Origin: Chloroflexota bacterium
Lineage (GTDB): Bacteria; Chloroflexota; FW602-bin22; JACPRP01
DNA: 64,000 bases
Assembly: GCA_016210495.1 (NCBI GenBank)
Contig: JACQUC010000049.1
Span: 1 to 64,000, forward strand
Direction of reading: 5' to 3'
Part shown: positions 47,353 through 56,045 of the stretch, one piece after another
How positions within the stretch are numbered: the stretch's first letter is position 1
How the letters are laid out: each line of letters begins with the position of its first letter
Notes under the pieces: model-generated
What the model was told of the DNA's origin: nothing
What the model saw: only the letters and a program-made list of their open reading frames with translations
Database searches by the model: none
Translations under genes and position numbers: made by a program

Positions 47353-47455
47353 TCTGAACCGCTGATTGACGCAGATTACGGGATTTCGCAGATGCCGGAG
47401 CTTGGCGACCTGGTAATCTGCGTAATCCCCTAATCTGCGTAATCTGTGGTTCAGA
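47353..47455. repeat. Inverted-repeat (MITE-like) element, short copy
   Basis: The ends are TCTGAACC and GGTTCAGA, with AATCTGCGTAATC-type blocks inside, matching the ends of the 1387-1614 element without its inner 125 bases. It fills the gap between the solute-binding gene and the GrdE-like gene. In both places the element sits upstream of a solute-binding lipoprotein gene. Confidence 0.8.
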
Positions 47456-47459
47456 CCCT

Positions 47460-48770
47460 TTAGAAATCCTGGGCCTGCAAGCGCCCCCGGCCCCACCAAT
47501 CGACGCCGCCGGCGATGTGATCCCACCCATCCACGGCCACCGGAACGTTGGCGGGCTGCGCGGTACGTCCTTGGACCGGGTTAGGATCCATCAAAACCTC
47601 ACCGTTCTGGCGAGGGCCGATCACCAGGTCGGGAGCGTCCAACTCAAGCTTCCTCTCGAAGCTGCCCGTGCTGACTATGGAGCACGCCTCCGGCACGGTG
47701 AACAGGAAGGGCAGCTCGTCTCCTGTCTTTCCCCCGTATTCGGGGGTCAGCAGTACCGTTTTTATGCCCACCTTTTCACAGGCTTGAACCGCCAGCATAA
47801 TGTCGATAAACCTGTTGCCGGACACGTTTACCCTGGTTATTACTGCTCCCTGCGCACCGAGCAGCTTCGCCATCTTGGCCACAGAGAGGGCGCCCATCTC
47901 CTTGCCCATGTGGGTATTGGCGCTGATGCGATGGAATATCACGCCCAGGAAGTGCAGCGCCTTGCCATGCTGGCGGTAGAGCTCCTTGACGACCGGATGG
48001 TTTTGCCATTCCCACACCCGGGGATGGTTGTGCCTGCCCTTGCGCGGGTCCACGGTTATGGCGCCGTCGAAGAGCTCGTTTGGATGCAGCAACGTCGGCA
48101 GTGTTTCGGAAACCGGCATCCCGTAGATGCTTATGTCAGGCAAGTTGCCCGTCATCATGCCCAGAATGTAGACCACCCTGGGCAAGGAAGGTGGCGTAGG
48201 CCTCAGCTCGAAAACCTCTACCTGGGCAGGCATCTGTCCCAGGGTAGTACGCGCCAGCCGGTCGGCGACGCGGAGCTCGGCCATCTGGATCGATGTCTGA
48301 GCATCAGTCTCGGAAATACCCTCGACGAGGTTGAGCGCGAGAACCAGATTGCGGGTGGATCCCAGGGGGGTCACCGCTGCGCCCGCTCCCCACATATCCA
48401 GGATCGAGCTGCTGGGCGCCGCCGTCCCCGCCTTTGCCGAGGTCTTGAAGTTGGCGGCGACGATGACGGCCGTTTGCGTGAGGCGGTTTGTAACTCCTTG
48501 GCCGGCAAGCTCGATTGGGCCCAAGATGCCCGGGAAAACGCATCCAGGCCCGCTGGCTTTGATCCTCGGTTCCACCGCGTCGCGGATTCCGACAATTCGC
48601 GCGCGGTCGCCTGGATTCACGATCTCCAGCTCCGCACTCTCTATTCTGGAGTCCTCTCTTAACAGAGAAAGAAGCTCTCCCTTGTTAAGCGACAGTACGC
48701 CCTCCTGGTACTGCGTCCGGTCTCCCCAAATCAGCTTATTCACCGGAAAGATGGCGAGCTCTAGCTTCAT
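47460..48770 (-). CDS. GrdE-like glycine/sarcosine/betaine reductase component B protein lacking the pyruvoyl cysteine
   Basis: This 436-residue protein aligns with GrdE, the proprotein that in glycine, sarcosine and betaine reductases is split to give a pyruvoyl group that binds the substrate amine. It shares EPRIKASGPGCVFPG near residue 67, LPRVVYILGMMTG, HPNELFDGAI near 230-238, and KALHFLGVI. In GrdE the cleavage cysteine lies near residue 242, in a stretch that I recall as GNCVSACDKN. Here residues 239-250 read TVDPRKGRHNHP with no Cys or Ser. Cysteines occur only near 77, 332 and 365. It is probably not processed and must act differently. AGGAGA precedes the ATG. Confidence 0.85.
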   Translation of the reverse strand: MKLELAIFPVNKLIWGDRTQYQEGVLSLNKGELLSLLREDSRIESAELEIVNPGDRARIVGIRDAVEPRIKASGPGCVFPGILGPIELAGQGVTNRLTQTAVIVAANFKTSAKAGTAAPSSSILDMWGAGAAVTPLGSTRNLVLALNLVEGISETDAQTSIQMAELRVADRLARTTLGQMPAQVEVFELRPTPPSLPRVVYILGMMTGNLPDISIYGMPVSETLPTLLHPNELFDGAITVDPRKGRHNHPRVWEWQNHPVVKELYRQHGKALHFLGVIFHRISANTHMGKEMGALSVAKMAKLLGAQGAVITRVNVSGNRFIDIMLAVQACEKVGIKTVLLTPEYGGKTGDELPFLFTVPEACSIVSTGSFERKLELDAPDLVIGPRQNGEVLMDPNPVQGRTAQPANVPVAVDGWDHIAGGVDWWGRGRLQAQDF

Positions 48771-48779
48771 GGCTTTCTC

Positions 48780-50114
48780 CTATCCCATCACCAGCGTTAC
48801 CTGCGGACGGTCGACCACCGGACCTTCCACCGGTTTTTGCATCGCACTCAAGGCGGTCATTACCAGCTCCCTCCGCAATTGCAGATCCTGCTCCTTGCCG
48901 AGGGTCGGGTCGCCGCATGGATGCGGAATCTTGACGCCGACCACCGTGCGGGGCACGCCCAACTGCTCGCTCAGGCCGTACATCGGCGTGATGAAGCCCA
49001 CCGGAATTCCGGCCTTCTCCATCTCTCGCGATAGCGCAGCGCCGCTGCGCGTACAGCTCCCTCAGGTCGACACCATTATCACGCCGTTCACTCCGGCTGC
49101 CAGCATCTCCTGCGCCATCTCCCGGCCGAATTGCTGCATCAGGTTCACGGAGGCCTGTACACCGGGGGTGGTGTAGAGATACGGGTGCAGATGGGCGAAA
49201 ACCTCTTCTCTTTCCAAGACCCTGGCGGCATCCAGCGGGACGCCCCAGTTGGGATTGCTGTTAGTGTATCTGGTGTCATGGCCGCCGTGGACGGCCTCCC
49301 ACTCGCCCTGTTCCACGGACTCGAGATCGCCGATGAAGTACTTTTTCCACTGGGTGTTGCGCATCCTCTTGAAGGCATCCGGATTGCCGATGGGGACGAT
49401 GCCGGTTGTGTTGGCCAGGGCGATCGTCGCTCCAGCCAGATTGGCGAGTGGAGCGGCGGGCGTAATTGGGTCGAGCCCCCTGAGAGGCACCTCCGAGCTA
49501 AACGGCTGGTCGTTCAGCCTCGCCAGCAGCATCGCGACGGCGCGTTCGGCACCGCTCTTTTCCACCTCTACGAGCCTACGAATACCCCTGTGAAAGTAGC
49601 CCTCCGACGCCGCGGACCCTGGCTCGGCTCCCAGGGCGATCTTGTCGACAAATCCGGCCATATCGGCAAGTGCCCGAGACATAGTGTCGGCCAGTGGTCC
49701 CGATGGCAGGAAGAATACTCTCGGATTCCTGTAATTCCTGTAGACATCTACCCCCGGGTTCTCCTCGTACATGGCGCTTACCGACGGTATTCCCAACTCC
49801 CGGGAAACCGTGTTGCACACCTCGGCGCAGGCGACGCCGTAGCGGCCCGCGTCAAAGGCCGGGCCAGCTATCAGCGCATCGGGTGAGAAGGCCCTGACGG
49901 CATCGAGCACCTCCTTGGTGGCTTTCTCGACGTTTTCGTTAAAATAGTTATCGCCAGCGTAGACAGTTCCGGCGATGGTGATGCCGGGCGAGAGCAGGTT
50001 TTTCAACCCGTTGCCCGGTCCAACTGGGCCTTCCCTCACCCCCACGGTGGTGTCCGCTTTGTCCTCGCCGCCGATGCCGGCGAAGAAGTGGTTGATGTAA
50101 TAAGCTAGCTTCAC
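48780..50114 (-). CDS. GrdB-like selenoprotein (component B selenocysteine subunit)
   Basis: The gene reads through an in-frame TGA at 49064-49062, giving about 444 residues with selenocysteine at 351. Around it the protein reads VIMVST-U-GSCTRSGAALSREMEKAGIPV, matching the GrdB active site U-G-T-C-T-R-C-G. The upstream part is typical GrdB: AYYINHFFAGIGGEDKAD, REGPVGPGNGL, NYFNENVEKAT and AGPAFDAGRYGVACAEV. The downstream part continues with VGVKIPHPCGDPTLG and RRELVMTALSAM. The GTG at 50114 fits the family start; a longer frame begins at 50150. In known systems this subunit attacks the bound amine and passes a carboxymethyl group to GrdA. No GrdA, GrdC or GrdD is present here. Confidence 0.88.
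49034..49050 (-). promoter_or_regulatory. SECIS-like hairpin after the selenocysteine UGA
   Basis: On the minus strand, 11 bases after the TGA, GCGCAGC and GCTGCGC form a perfect 7-bp stem around the loop GGC. The loop begins 18 bases after the UGA and starts with G, which fits known spacing and loop features of bacterial SECIS elements read by SelB. Confidence 0.7.
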
Positions 50115-50195
50115 GTTTGCACGTCCTATTATTGCTACCTGGGGATTCACCCTTCCCGCCCCAGCAGTATAGCCTCCATCATTGAACCAACCGTT

Positions 50196-51926
50196 TCACG
50201 CCGACGCCTTGGCTGCCTCATCCAGGTCTTCTTGGGTAATGTCGAAGCGCATATCTTTTGGCGGCAGCGGCTCATCGTACAAGAAGTCGGGGAACCGGTC
50301 ATGCGCAGCGGTAAAACCGGCACGGCGATTGAACTCGCGCTCCGTGCGCAGCACGTTGTGGCCCATTTCGAGATAGTCGTCGAACGTAATAGAGAGGCCG
50401 AGCTTCGCGTTAATCATTTCCACCACGGCGGCACACGCCGTCTGGCTATCAAATAGCAGCCGATTTACAAAGAGGCAGAGCCCTATCGTGTCGAGGGCGG
50501 CAACGCGCACCTGCAGAACGTGAGCAAGCTTGGCCTGCCCGGCTCGGTCCATCAGATCGACTTTCATCGTTCCCGGCAGGGCGTTGCCCGCGGTATGATC
50601 CGCGCCCATCGGCGAGGTGGCCATCGTCACGCCCGTGCCCTTCATCGTTCGCGGATCGTAGGCCGGGATCGCCTGCCTCTTCACGTGGGCGACGCGGGTG
50701 ATGCCGAAGGCGTCGCCCGTGTTCTTCGCGCCGCCCCCGAGTATCCTGCCTAGAGGCGTGCCGGCACCGATCTCTTTTACCAGTCGGATCGCGGCTTCCC
50801 CGTCGCCAAACTCCATCAGGCCGGCATCGGCGGCCACGCCCAGTGCTGCTCCGATCTCGATGGTGTCGAGCCCGAAATCGTCGCACAGTCTATCCAATGT
50901 GGCAATGGCGTCGAAATCCGCGATGCCCAGGTTGCAGCCCATCATCACGATGGTCTCGTATTCCAGACTGGCGGTCAGGTACTTTCCGTCTGGCCCGTGA
51001 TAAATGTTCGAGCACCTCACAACACAGCCGGGCTGGCAGACGTATGTCGGGTTGCCGCCGCGTTCTTCCATCAGCTTGATGAGTTGGTTCTCATCTATCT
51101 GCGAAAGCTCGTCGAACTTGCCTGTCCTGAAGTTCCTCACCGGCAAGCCCGCCACACGATCGATCACCGTGACGGTGGACGACGTTCCATATAGCGGCAT
51201 AACTTTGCCGGTGAACGGATGCTCCGTCAGCTCGCCCGCGAAGCCCTTCACGGCGGCCTGAAACCTCTTCTTATCGGCGACGCCGTCCAAGGTGCCGTGG
51301 CCACGCGCGTCGACCACGATAGCTTTGATGCCCTTCGAGCCCATTACTGCGCCCAACCCGCCGCGCGCGGCGTGACGGGTTGGACGGCCTTCCCGGTCCG
51401 TGACGGCGATGGAAGCAGCGCGCATCCGGTTCTCCCCGGCGGGCCCAATCGAGATAACGGCAGCGTCCTGCCCGTATTCCGATCGCAGGATTCCGGCCAC
51501 TTCGTAGTTGCCTAACCCGCGCAGTCGCTCGCCATCGACCAGCAAGGCATCCGATGGCGAGACGACCAGCACTTTGAGTGAACGGTCGCGTGGCAATCCC
51601 TCCAGAACAAGTGCCTTGATGCCGCTCCTGACAAGCTTACTGCCGGCGATGCCCCCGGCGTTGGACTCCTTGATGCTCCCGGTGAGAGGGCTTTTGCCAC
51701 CCACAGACAGGCGCCCGGACGTCGGAGCCGTGGTCCCGCCCAGAAGCCCGGGTGCGAAAACCAGCTTATTGTGCTTACCAATGGCGTCGCAGGTCGGTGG
51801 CACTTCCTGGTTGACCAAAGAGGAAGTTAGCCCTCTGCCGCCCCATGGCTGGAGGTACTCCGGGACCGCCTCCCAGTTTACGCTGGCAGATTCGACGTCT
51901 ACCCGCAGCAGTTTAGCGTTGCTCAC
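50196..51926 (-). CDS. Tungsten-type aldehyde:ferredoxin oxidoreductase
   Basis: This 576-residue protein belongs to the aldehyde ferredoxin oxidoreductase family, which oxidises aldehydes to acids (or the reverse) with a tungstopterin and one [4Fe-4S] cluster. The N-terminal domain shows WGGRGLTSSLV and GLLGGTTAPTSGRLSVGGKSPLTG. Cluster cysteines are Cys297, Cys301 and Cys305 (CQPGCVVRC), with the last one in DTIGLCLFV. The GTG at 51926 has AGGAGG upstream. It is the first gene of a block with the GrdB-like and GrdE-like genes, which follow after an 81-base gap. The substrate is unknown. Confidence 0.93.
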   Translation of the reverse strand: MSNAKLLRVDVESASVNWEAVPEYLQPWGGRGLTSSLVNQEVPPTCDAIGKHNKLVFAPGLLGGTTAPTSGRLSVGGKSPLTGSIKESNAGGIAGSKLVRSGIKALVLEGLPRDRSLKVLVVSPSDALLVDGERLRGLGNYEVAGILRSEYGQDAAVISIGPAGENRMRAASIAVTDREGRPTRHAARGGLGAVMGSKGIKAIVVDARGHGTLDGVADKKRFQAAVKGFAGELTEHPFTGKVMPLYGTSSTVTVIDRVAGLPVRNFRTGKFDELSQIDENQLIKLMEERGGNPTYVCQPGCVVRCSNIYHGPDGKYLTASLEYETIVMMGCNLGIADFDAIATLDRLCDDFGLDTIEIGAALGVAADAGLMEFGDGEAAIRLVKEIGAGTPLGRILGGGAKNTGDAFGITRVAHVKRQAIPAYDPRTMKGTGVTMATSPMGADHTAGNALPGTMKVDLMDRAGQAKLAHVLQVRVAALDTIGLCLFVNRLLFDSQTACAAVVEMINAKLGLSITFDDYLEMGHNVLRTEREFNRRAGFTAAHDRFPDFLYDEPLPPKDMRFDITQEDLDEAAKASA

Positions 51927-52089
51927 TCGCGACCTCCTATCACTCAAGTCGTGCACTGCCGCATTATACCAGAGCGGCTAACCTCAATCAACGGATGCGC
52001 ATTTGCGGCAATCGTGCTATAATCGCACCACTCGAACGCCAAGAAACTATCTCAAGAGCAGGATTTGGCCTAAAGCGAGCTGTCTGGCA

Positions 52090-52114
52090 GGGGGCGAGGA
52101 GACCTCACCCCTAC
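52090..52114. repeat. GTAGGGGCG-type hairpin repeat
   Basis: GGGGGCGAGG and CCTCACCCC flank AGA and end CTAC. It lies in the gap before the zinc ribbon gene. The rest of that gap (51927-52203) shows nothing clear. Confidence 0.7.
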
Positions 52115-52203
52115 GATTTGAGGTGATCTCTAAGGCGGAGCGCCGGGTAGGACAGCTCCATCGGCACATAACGAATCCACACATCCTCGGTAGGAGTTGA
52201 GCA

Positions 52204-52908
52204 ATGGCCGAAGCGCAGCTACTCTACAAACTGCAGACCCTTGACCTGGAAATCGAGGATACCGCGAGGTCTCTCGAGGAGACAGAGGCCCAGCTAGGTG
52301 AAACCGAGGAGCTTACAAAGGCTCGTGCCCGGGTGGTCCAACTCGAAGGAGATGTCCGCTCGCGAGAGAAAGACCTTCGATCGTCCGAGTGGCAGGTAGA
52401 CGACCTTGTCAGCAAGATCAAGCCGCTCGAGATAAAGCTGTACGGCGGAACGGTGAAAAACCCGAAGGAGCTGGACGGCCTTCAAAAAGAGGTCGAACAT
52501 CTCAAGCGCAACAAGGACGCGGCCGAGTACAAAGCCATCGAGCTAATGGAAGAACTCGACGAACTGCGGCACTCCCTGCAGCGCGTACGGCACGAAAAGG
52601 ACGACGTCGAAGACAGTTGGCAGCAGGAGCAACGGCGTCTGCAGGATCAAAAGGACGGACTGCTCGCGCGTTTGGAGGAGCTCAATCGGGCACGACAGGC
52701 GCTGGCGGCAGGCATAAGCGGCGAATCCCTGCACACCTACGACGATCTCAGAAGGACCAAGCGGGGACGCGCGGTGGCCAAGGTCGAGCAGAATACCTGC
52801 CAGGGTTGCCGCGTCTCGTTACCCAGCCTCGAGGCCCAGCGGGCCAGAACCAGTGCACAGCTTAGCTTCTGTGGCCACTGCGGCCGCATCCTGTGGGTGG
52901 CAAGATAG
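52204..52908 (+). CDS. Coiled-coil protein with C-terminal zinc ribbon (COG1579)
   Basis: This 234-residue protein is almost entirely a charged coiled coil (residues 5-170), followed by a C4 zinc ribbon, CQGC near 200 and CGHC near 222. This is the COG1579 family, of unclear function, thought to bind nucleic acid. It precedes an RNase HI gene, an arrangement often seen for this family. Confidence 0.88.
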   Translation: MAEAQLLYKLQTLDLEIEDTARSLEETEAQLGETEELTKARARVVQLEGDVRSREKDLRSSEWQVDDLVSKIKPLEIKLYGGTVKNPKELDGLQKEVEHLKRNKDAAEYKAIELMEELDELRHSLQRVRHEKDDVEDSWQQEQRRLQDQKDGLLARLEELNRARQALAAGISGESLHTYDDLRRTKRGRAVAKVEQNTCQGCRVSLPSLEAQRARTSAQLSFCGHCGRILWVAR

Positions 52909-52990
52909 GGGTCAGGGGGTCAAGAACGCAACAACACGCTCCAAACGGCTCGGCAATCACCGACACCCTGCCCTGGAAAGGCGAAATGAA

Positions 52991-53422
52991 GTGCATGAAC
53001 ATTTGCCAGCCATCAAGCCTAAAAAGCTCATAGTCTACTCCGACGGCGCTTCGCGGGGCAATCCGGGCCCCGCGGGGGTGGGCGTGGTCATCGAGGACGA
53101 GCTGGGTCGCTGCCTCAAAACGGTTTCGAAGTTCATCGGACACGCGACGAACAACGAGGCTGAGTATTCCGGTGTTATCTTTGCGCTGGAAACGGCTTTC
53201 CCCTTCGCAGCCGACCAGGTAGAACTCCGGCTGGATTCTGAGCTGGTCGTCAGACAGCTCACCGGAAAGTACAAGGTGCGCAGCCCGGCTCTCAAGCCCT
53301 TCTACGAGAAGGCGAGGCACTGGCTGGGTAGATTCAAATTCGTGTCCATCAAGCACGTTCCCCGCGAGCAGAACAAAGGAGCGGACCGACTGGCCGGCCA
53401 GGCGATAGACCGGCGGGTGTAG
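52991..53422 (+). CDS. Ribonuclease HI family protein
   Basis: This 143-residue enzyme cleaves the RNA strand of RNA-DNA hybrids. The four acidic residues are visible in YSDGASRGNPGPA, NNEAEYSG, RLDSELVV and KGADRLAG. It belongs to the short RNase HI-like branch without the basic protrusion. The GTG at 52991 is chosen because the homologous region begins soon after (KKLIVYSDG). A longer frame overlaps the upstream zinc ribbon gene and is not convincing. Confidence 0.88.
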   Translation: MHEHLPAIKPKKLIVYSDGASRGNPGPAGVGVVIEDELGRCLKTVSKFIGHATNNEAEYSGVIFALETAFPFAADQVELRLDSELVVRQLTGKYKVRSPALKPFYEKARHWLGRFKFVSIKHVPREQNKGADRLAGQAIDRRV

Positions 53423-53458
53423 GCTTGGAGCGGTTGTGCAAACGGGGCTACGACCCTT

Positions 53459-53491
53459 TTGTAGAGACGACCCGGCGGGTCGTCTCTACAA
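53459..53491. terminator. Perfect 15-bp hairpin between convergent genes
   Basis: TTGTAGAGACGACCC and its exact complement flank the loop GGC. The hairpin lies between the 3' ends of the RNase HI and MazG genes and reads the same from both sides, so it may be a bidirectional terminator. It also resembles the GTAG-type dispersed hairpins. Confidence 0.55.
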
Positions 53492-53529
53492 GGTCGCAGT
53501 GCAGCAGCGGTTGCGCGGGTCCATCTTGC

Positions 53530-55083
53530 CTACTCTGCTCCGGATGCGTACCACCGCTTCGCCTCCTCCCAAAGCTCGTCCTGCTGTTCCAAGCTCAGCT
53601 CGCTCAAATTTATCTTTCGGTCGGCGCAGAGCTGCTCCATGTATTGGAATCTCTGCTTGAACCTGTGATTTGCCTGGCGTAGCGCCTCCTCGGCGTCGAC
53701 TTCGAGCCAGCGAGCCAGATTCACGATCGCAAAAAGCAGGTCGCCGAGCTCTCTGGCCCTCTCCCCTGGGCCGCTTGCCTGCCGCACCTCCTGCGCTTCC
53801 TCCGACACTTTGTCCAACACGCCGCCGATCTCCGGCCAGTCGAACCCGACTCTGGCCACTCGCCGCTGGATCGACTGCGCATAGGCCAGCGCCGGCAGCG
53901 CCTTTGGCACGTTGTTCAGGGAGACCAACCCCTCGCCCTTCTCCTCACGCTTGATCTGCTCCCAGTTGAGCAAGACCTCGGCAGCACCCGATACTTGCCT
54001 GTCGCCGAAAACGTGTGGATGCCGCCGAATCAGCTTGGCGTTGATGTGGCGGTGCACGTCCTCCATTGCGAAGTCGCCGCTCTCCATTGCCAGTTGCGCG
54101 TGAAGCACTATCTGGAGCAGCAGGTCGCCAAGTTCTTCGGCGAACGTTGCTCTGTCTTCGGTATCCAGAGCCTCGAGCACCTCGTACGTTTCTTCGAGCA
54201 GGTACGGTTTGAGCGATTCGTGGGTTTGCTCGCGATCCCACGGGCAGCCACCCGGCGCACGCAAGCGCCCCACGATGAAGCGCAAGCCCGCCAGGGATGA
54301 CAGATCGTCCAGAACGCTAAGGGCGGGAAGGTAGAGAGAGGTCAGATGGTCGAAATCCCGCAGGCGATCCAGCTCGCTCAACTCCAGCGCACGCTTGCGC
54401 TGTTTGCCCGCGATGCCTGCCCATTGGACAACCACAACCTTGTGATCGTGGGGGTACAGCTCTAGAAGGGTTAGCTTCGTCGCCGATGCCACCCGCCGGC
54501 TGTGCAACTGGCAGACGAGGGCCGGCACCGTCGGATCGAGTGGCCGCTTGCTCCACACCAGCGGAGCCTGAGTGTTCCCCTCGCTCTCGCGTCCGCGGTC
54601 CGCTACCCAGACATCGGCGTACTCGGCCAGGGTGCTCGCGTCCACCAGTTGGAGACCCTGGGCCAGCGCGTCCACTTCGAGCAGCGACAGCACGGCGTCG
54701 ACGAAACTGAGACCCGGCACTATGCGCACCTCAATGCCCTTGCCTTTGGCCTGGGTTACAATACGATGTACCGAGTCCTCGGCAACCAGGGGATGGCCGG
54801 GCACACCGTAGATAACACCCTGCGGTCGCTCGGCCAACTTGAGCAGTTCCTCGCAAATCGTCTGGTATACTTCGCCGAAGGTGCCCTTCGCCTCGTAAAC
54901 GTGATCGAACGAGCGGATGGCCAATGTCGGGGGGAGTCTGGACACGATGGGATGGCGCACTGTCCTGAGATAAACCTCGTCGGCTTGTTCCAGCAACTGG
55001 CGCGCCTCGACGGTCAGAAGCCCGGGATCGCCGGGCCCTAACCCCAGAACTATCAAACTACCCCTGGTCATCCTCTTTGCCAT
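53530..55083 (-). CDS. Tetrapyrrole methylase-like/MazG NTP pyrophosphohydrolase fusion (YabN-like)
   Basis: This 517-residue protein has an N-terminal SAM-dependent tetrapyrrole methylase-like domain (LIVLGLGPGDPGLLTVEA, GVPGHPLVAEDS, to about residue 225). Two MazG-type segments follow: GGCPWDREQTHESLKPYLLEE with EETYEVLEAL, then a second half with EELGDLLLQIVLHA. This matches the YabN family, which hydrolyses non-canonical NTPs. The ATG at 55083 has TAGGAG upstream. It is convergent with the RNase HI gene. Confidence 0.92.
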   Translation of the reverse strand: MAKRMTRGSLIVLGLGPGDPGLLTVEARQLLEQADEVYLRTVRHPIVSRLPPTLAIRSFDHVYEAKGTFGEVYQTICEELLKLAERPQGVIYGVPGHPLVAEDSVHRIVTQAKGKGIEVRIVPGLSFVDAVLSLLEVDALAQGLQLVDASTLAEYADVWVADRGRESEGNTQAPLVWSKRPLDPTVPALVCQLHSRRVASATKLTLLELYPHDHKVVVVQWAGIAGKQRKRALELSELDRLRDFDHLTSLYLPALSVLDDLSSLAGLRFIVGRLRAPGGCPWDREQTHESLKPYLLEETYEVLEALDTEDRATFAEELGDLLLQIVLHAQLAMESGDFAMEDVHRHINAKLIRRHPHVFGDRQVSGAAEVLLNWEQIKREEKGEGLVSLNNVPKALPALAYAQSIQRRVARVGFDWPEIGGVLDKVSEEAQEVRQASGPGERARELGDLLFAIVNLARWLEVDAEEALRQANHRFKQRFQYMEQLCADRKINLSELSLEQQDELWEEAKRWYASGAE

Positions 55084-55283
55084 TGAAACGACTCCTAAAA
55101 CATCGACGGCCACGATCAGAGGCCGTCCTCAGTGAACATTATACGTCATCACAGTGCTCGGCAACGAGCCAATTGTGGGCCGGAGCCTCGCAAGCCGCGT
55201 CACCATTATCCTTGACCACGGCCAGCGGCTCATTGTCGAGCCCTGAGACTCGTGCAATCCTCTCGACCGCGTTTGTGTTTTTC

Positions 55284-55313
55284 TTGACATTGGACATGCC
55301 GTTGCACTATCAT
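55284..55313 (+). promoter_or_regulatory. Sigma-70-type promoter for the DUF1461/DUF881 operon
   Basis: TTGACA (55284-55289) and TATCAT (55308-55313) are separated by 18 bases. The start codon at 55331 is then very close to the transcription start. The rest of the 247-base gap after the MazG gene shows nothing clear. Confidence 0.55.
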
Positions 55314-55330
55314 AATTCTGTGGCGAGGCG

Positions 55331-56038
55331 ATGGTGAGATTTCTTGGGCTTTTTGCAACCGTGCTGTTCGTGGCGGCGATCCCCGTGATTATCATTTCGA
55401 CTAGTGTGAGGTCCCTGGTTCTGGACCCCTCTTTCTACGAAAGTGGGCAGGTGAGGTATGGGGCCGCCCGGACGACCGGCCTCCAGCAAGCTCAGCTTCA
55501 AGCGTCAAATAGAGCACTCGTAAGCTACTTTGCCTCGAGCGCTGATGATCTGGCTGCGGAGCTGCAAAGACAGGGACAGTCTGGCATCCTCTTTAATGAG
55601 CGCGAGGCGACGCACCTGAGCGACGTTCGTGGCCTGGTGAGAGGCGTTTTCACCCTTCAGCTAGTTGCGCTTGCCTACGCGGTGCTTTTCGTGGTGATCG
55701 GCTGTGCCCTGGCACGAAGCCGCTTTATTATCCCTCTGGCGCACCGTGCGCTTTGGGGCGGCGTCTTGACTCTGATCGTGCTGGGAGTCTTCGCAGCACT
55801 GTCGACCGTCGATTTCAGCCAGCTATTCCTGGTTTTTCACCTCGTCTCCTTCAGCAACGATTTGTGGATTCTCAATCCAAATACCGACTATCTGATAAGG
55901 ATGTTCCCGCAGGCGTTCTTTTTTGATGCTTCGGTCGCTCTGGCGGTCAATTCGGCCATCGGCGCGATGACCCTGGCCATCGTCACCGGGGCCGTCGTCT
56001 TAATGGGCAAGCGAATGAGTAAGTTCCAGCAGGCGTAG
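55331..56038 (+). CDS. DUF1461 (TIGR01906-type) membrane protein
   Basis: This 235-residue integral membrane protein has an N-terminal membrane segment, an extracellular domain of about 90 residues and three further membrane segments. The C-terminal FHLVSFSNDLWILNPNTDYLI-type stretch and FPQAFFFDAS identify the DUF1461 family, whose function is unknown. It heads a group of three membrane-linked genes with two DUF881 proteins, separated by 7 and 9 bases. Confidence 0.8.
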   Translation: MVRFLGLFATVLFVAAIPVIIISTSVRSLVLDPSFYESGQVRYGAARTTGLQQAQLQASNRALVSYFASSADDLAAELQRQGQSGILFNEREATHLSDVRGLVRGVFTLQLVALAYAVLFVVIGCALARSRFIIPLAHRALWGGVLTLIVLGVFAALSTVDFSQLFLVFHLVSFSNDLWILNPNTDYLIRMFPQAFFFDASVALAVNSAIGAMTLAIVTGAVVLMGKRMSKFQQA

Positions 56039-56045
56039 GGTCCAA

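Noticed and set aside
52853..52990. N-terminal extension of RNase HI
   Set aside because: It overlaps the zinc ribbon gene and has no similarity to RNase HI; the GTG at 52991 is better.
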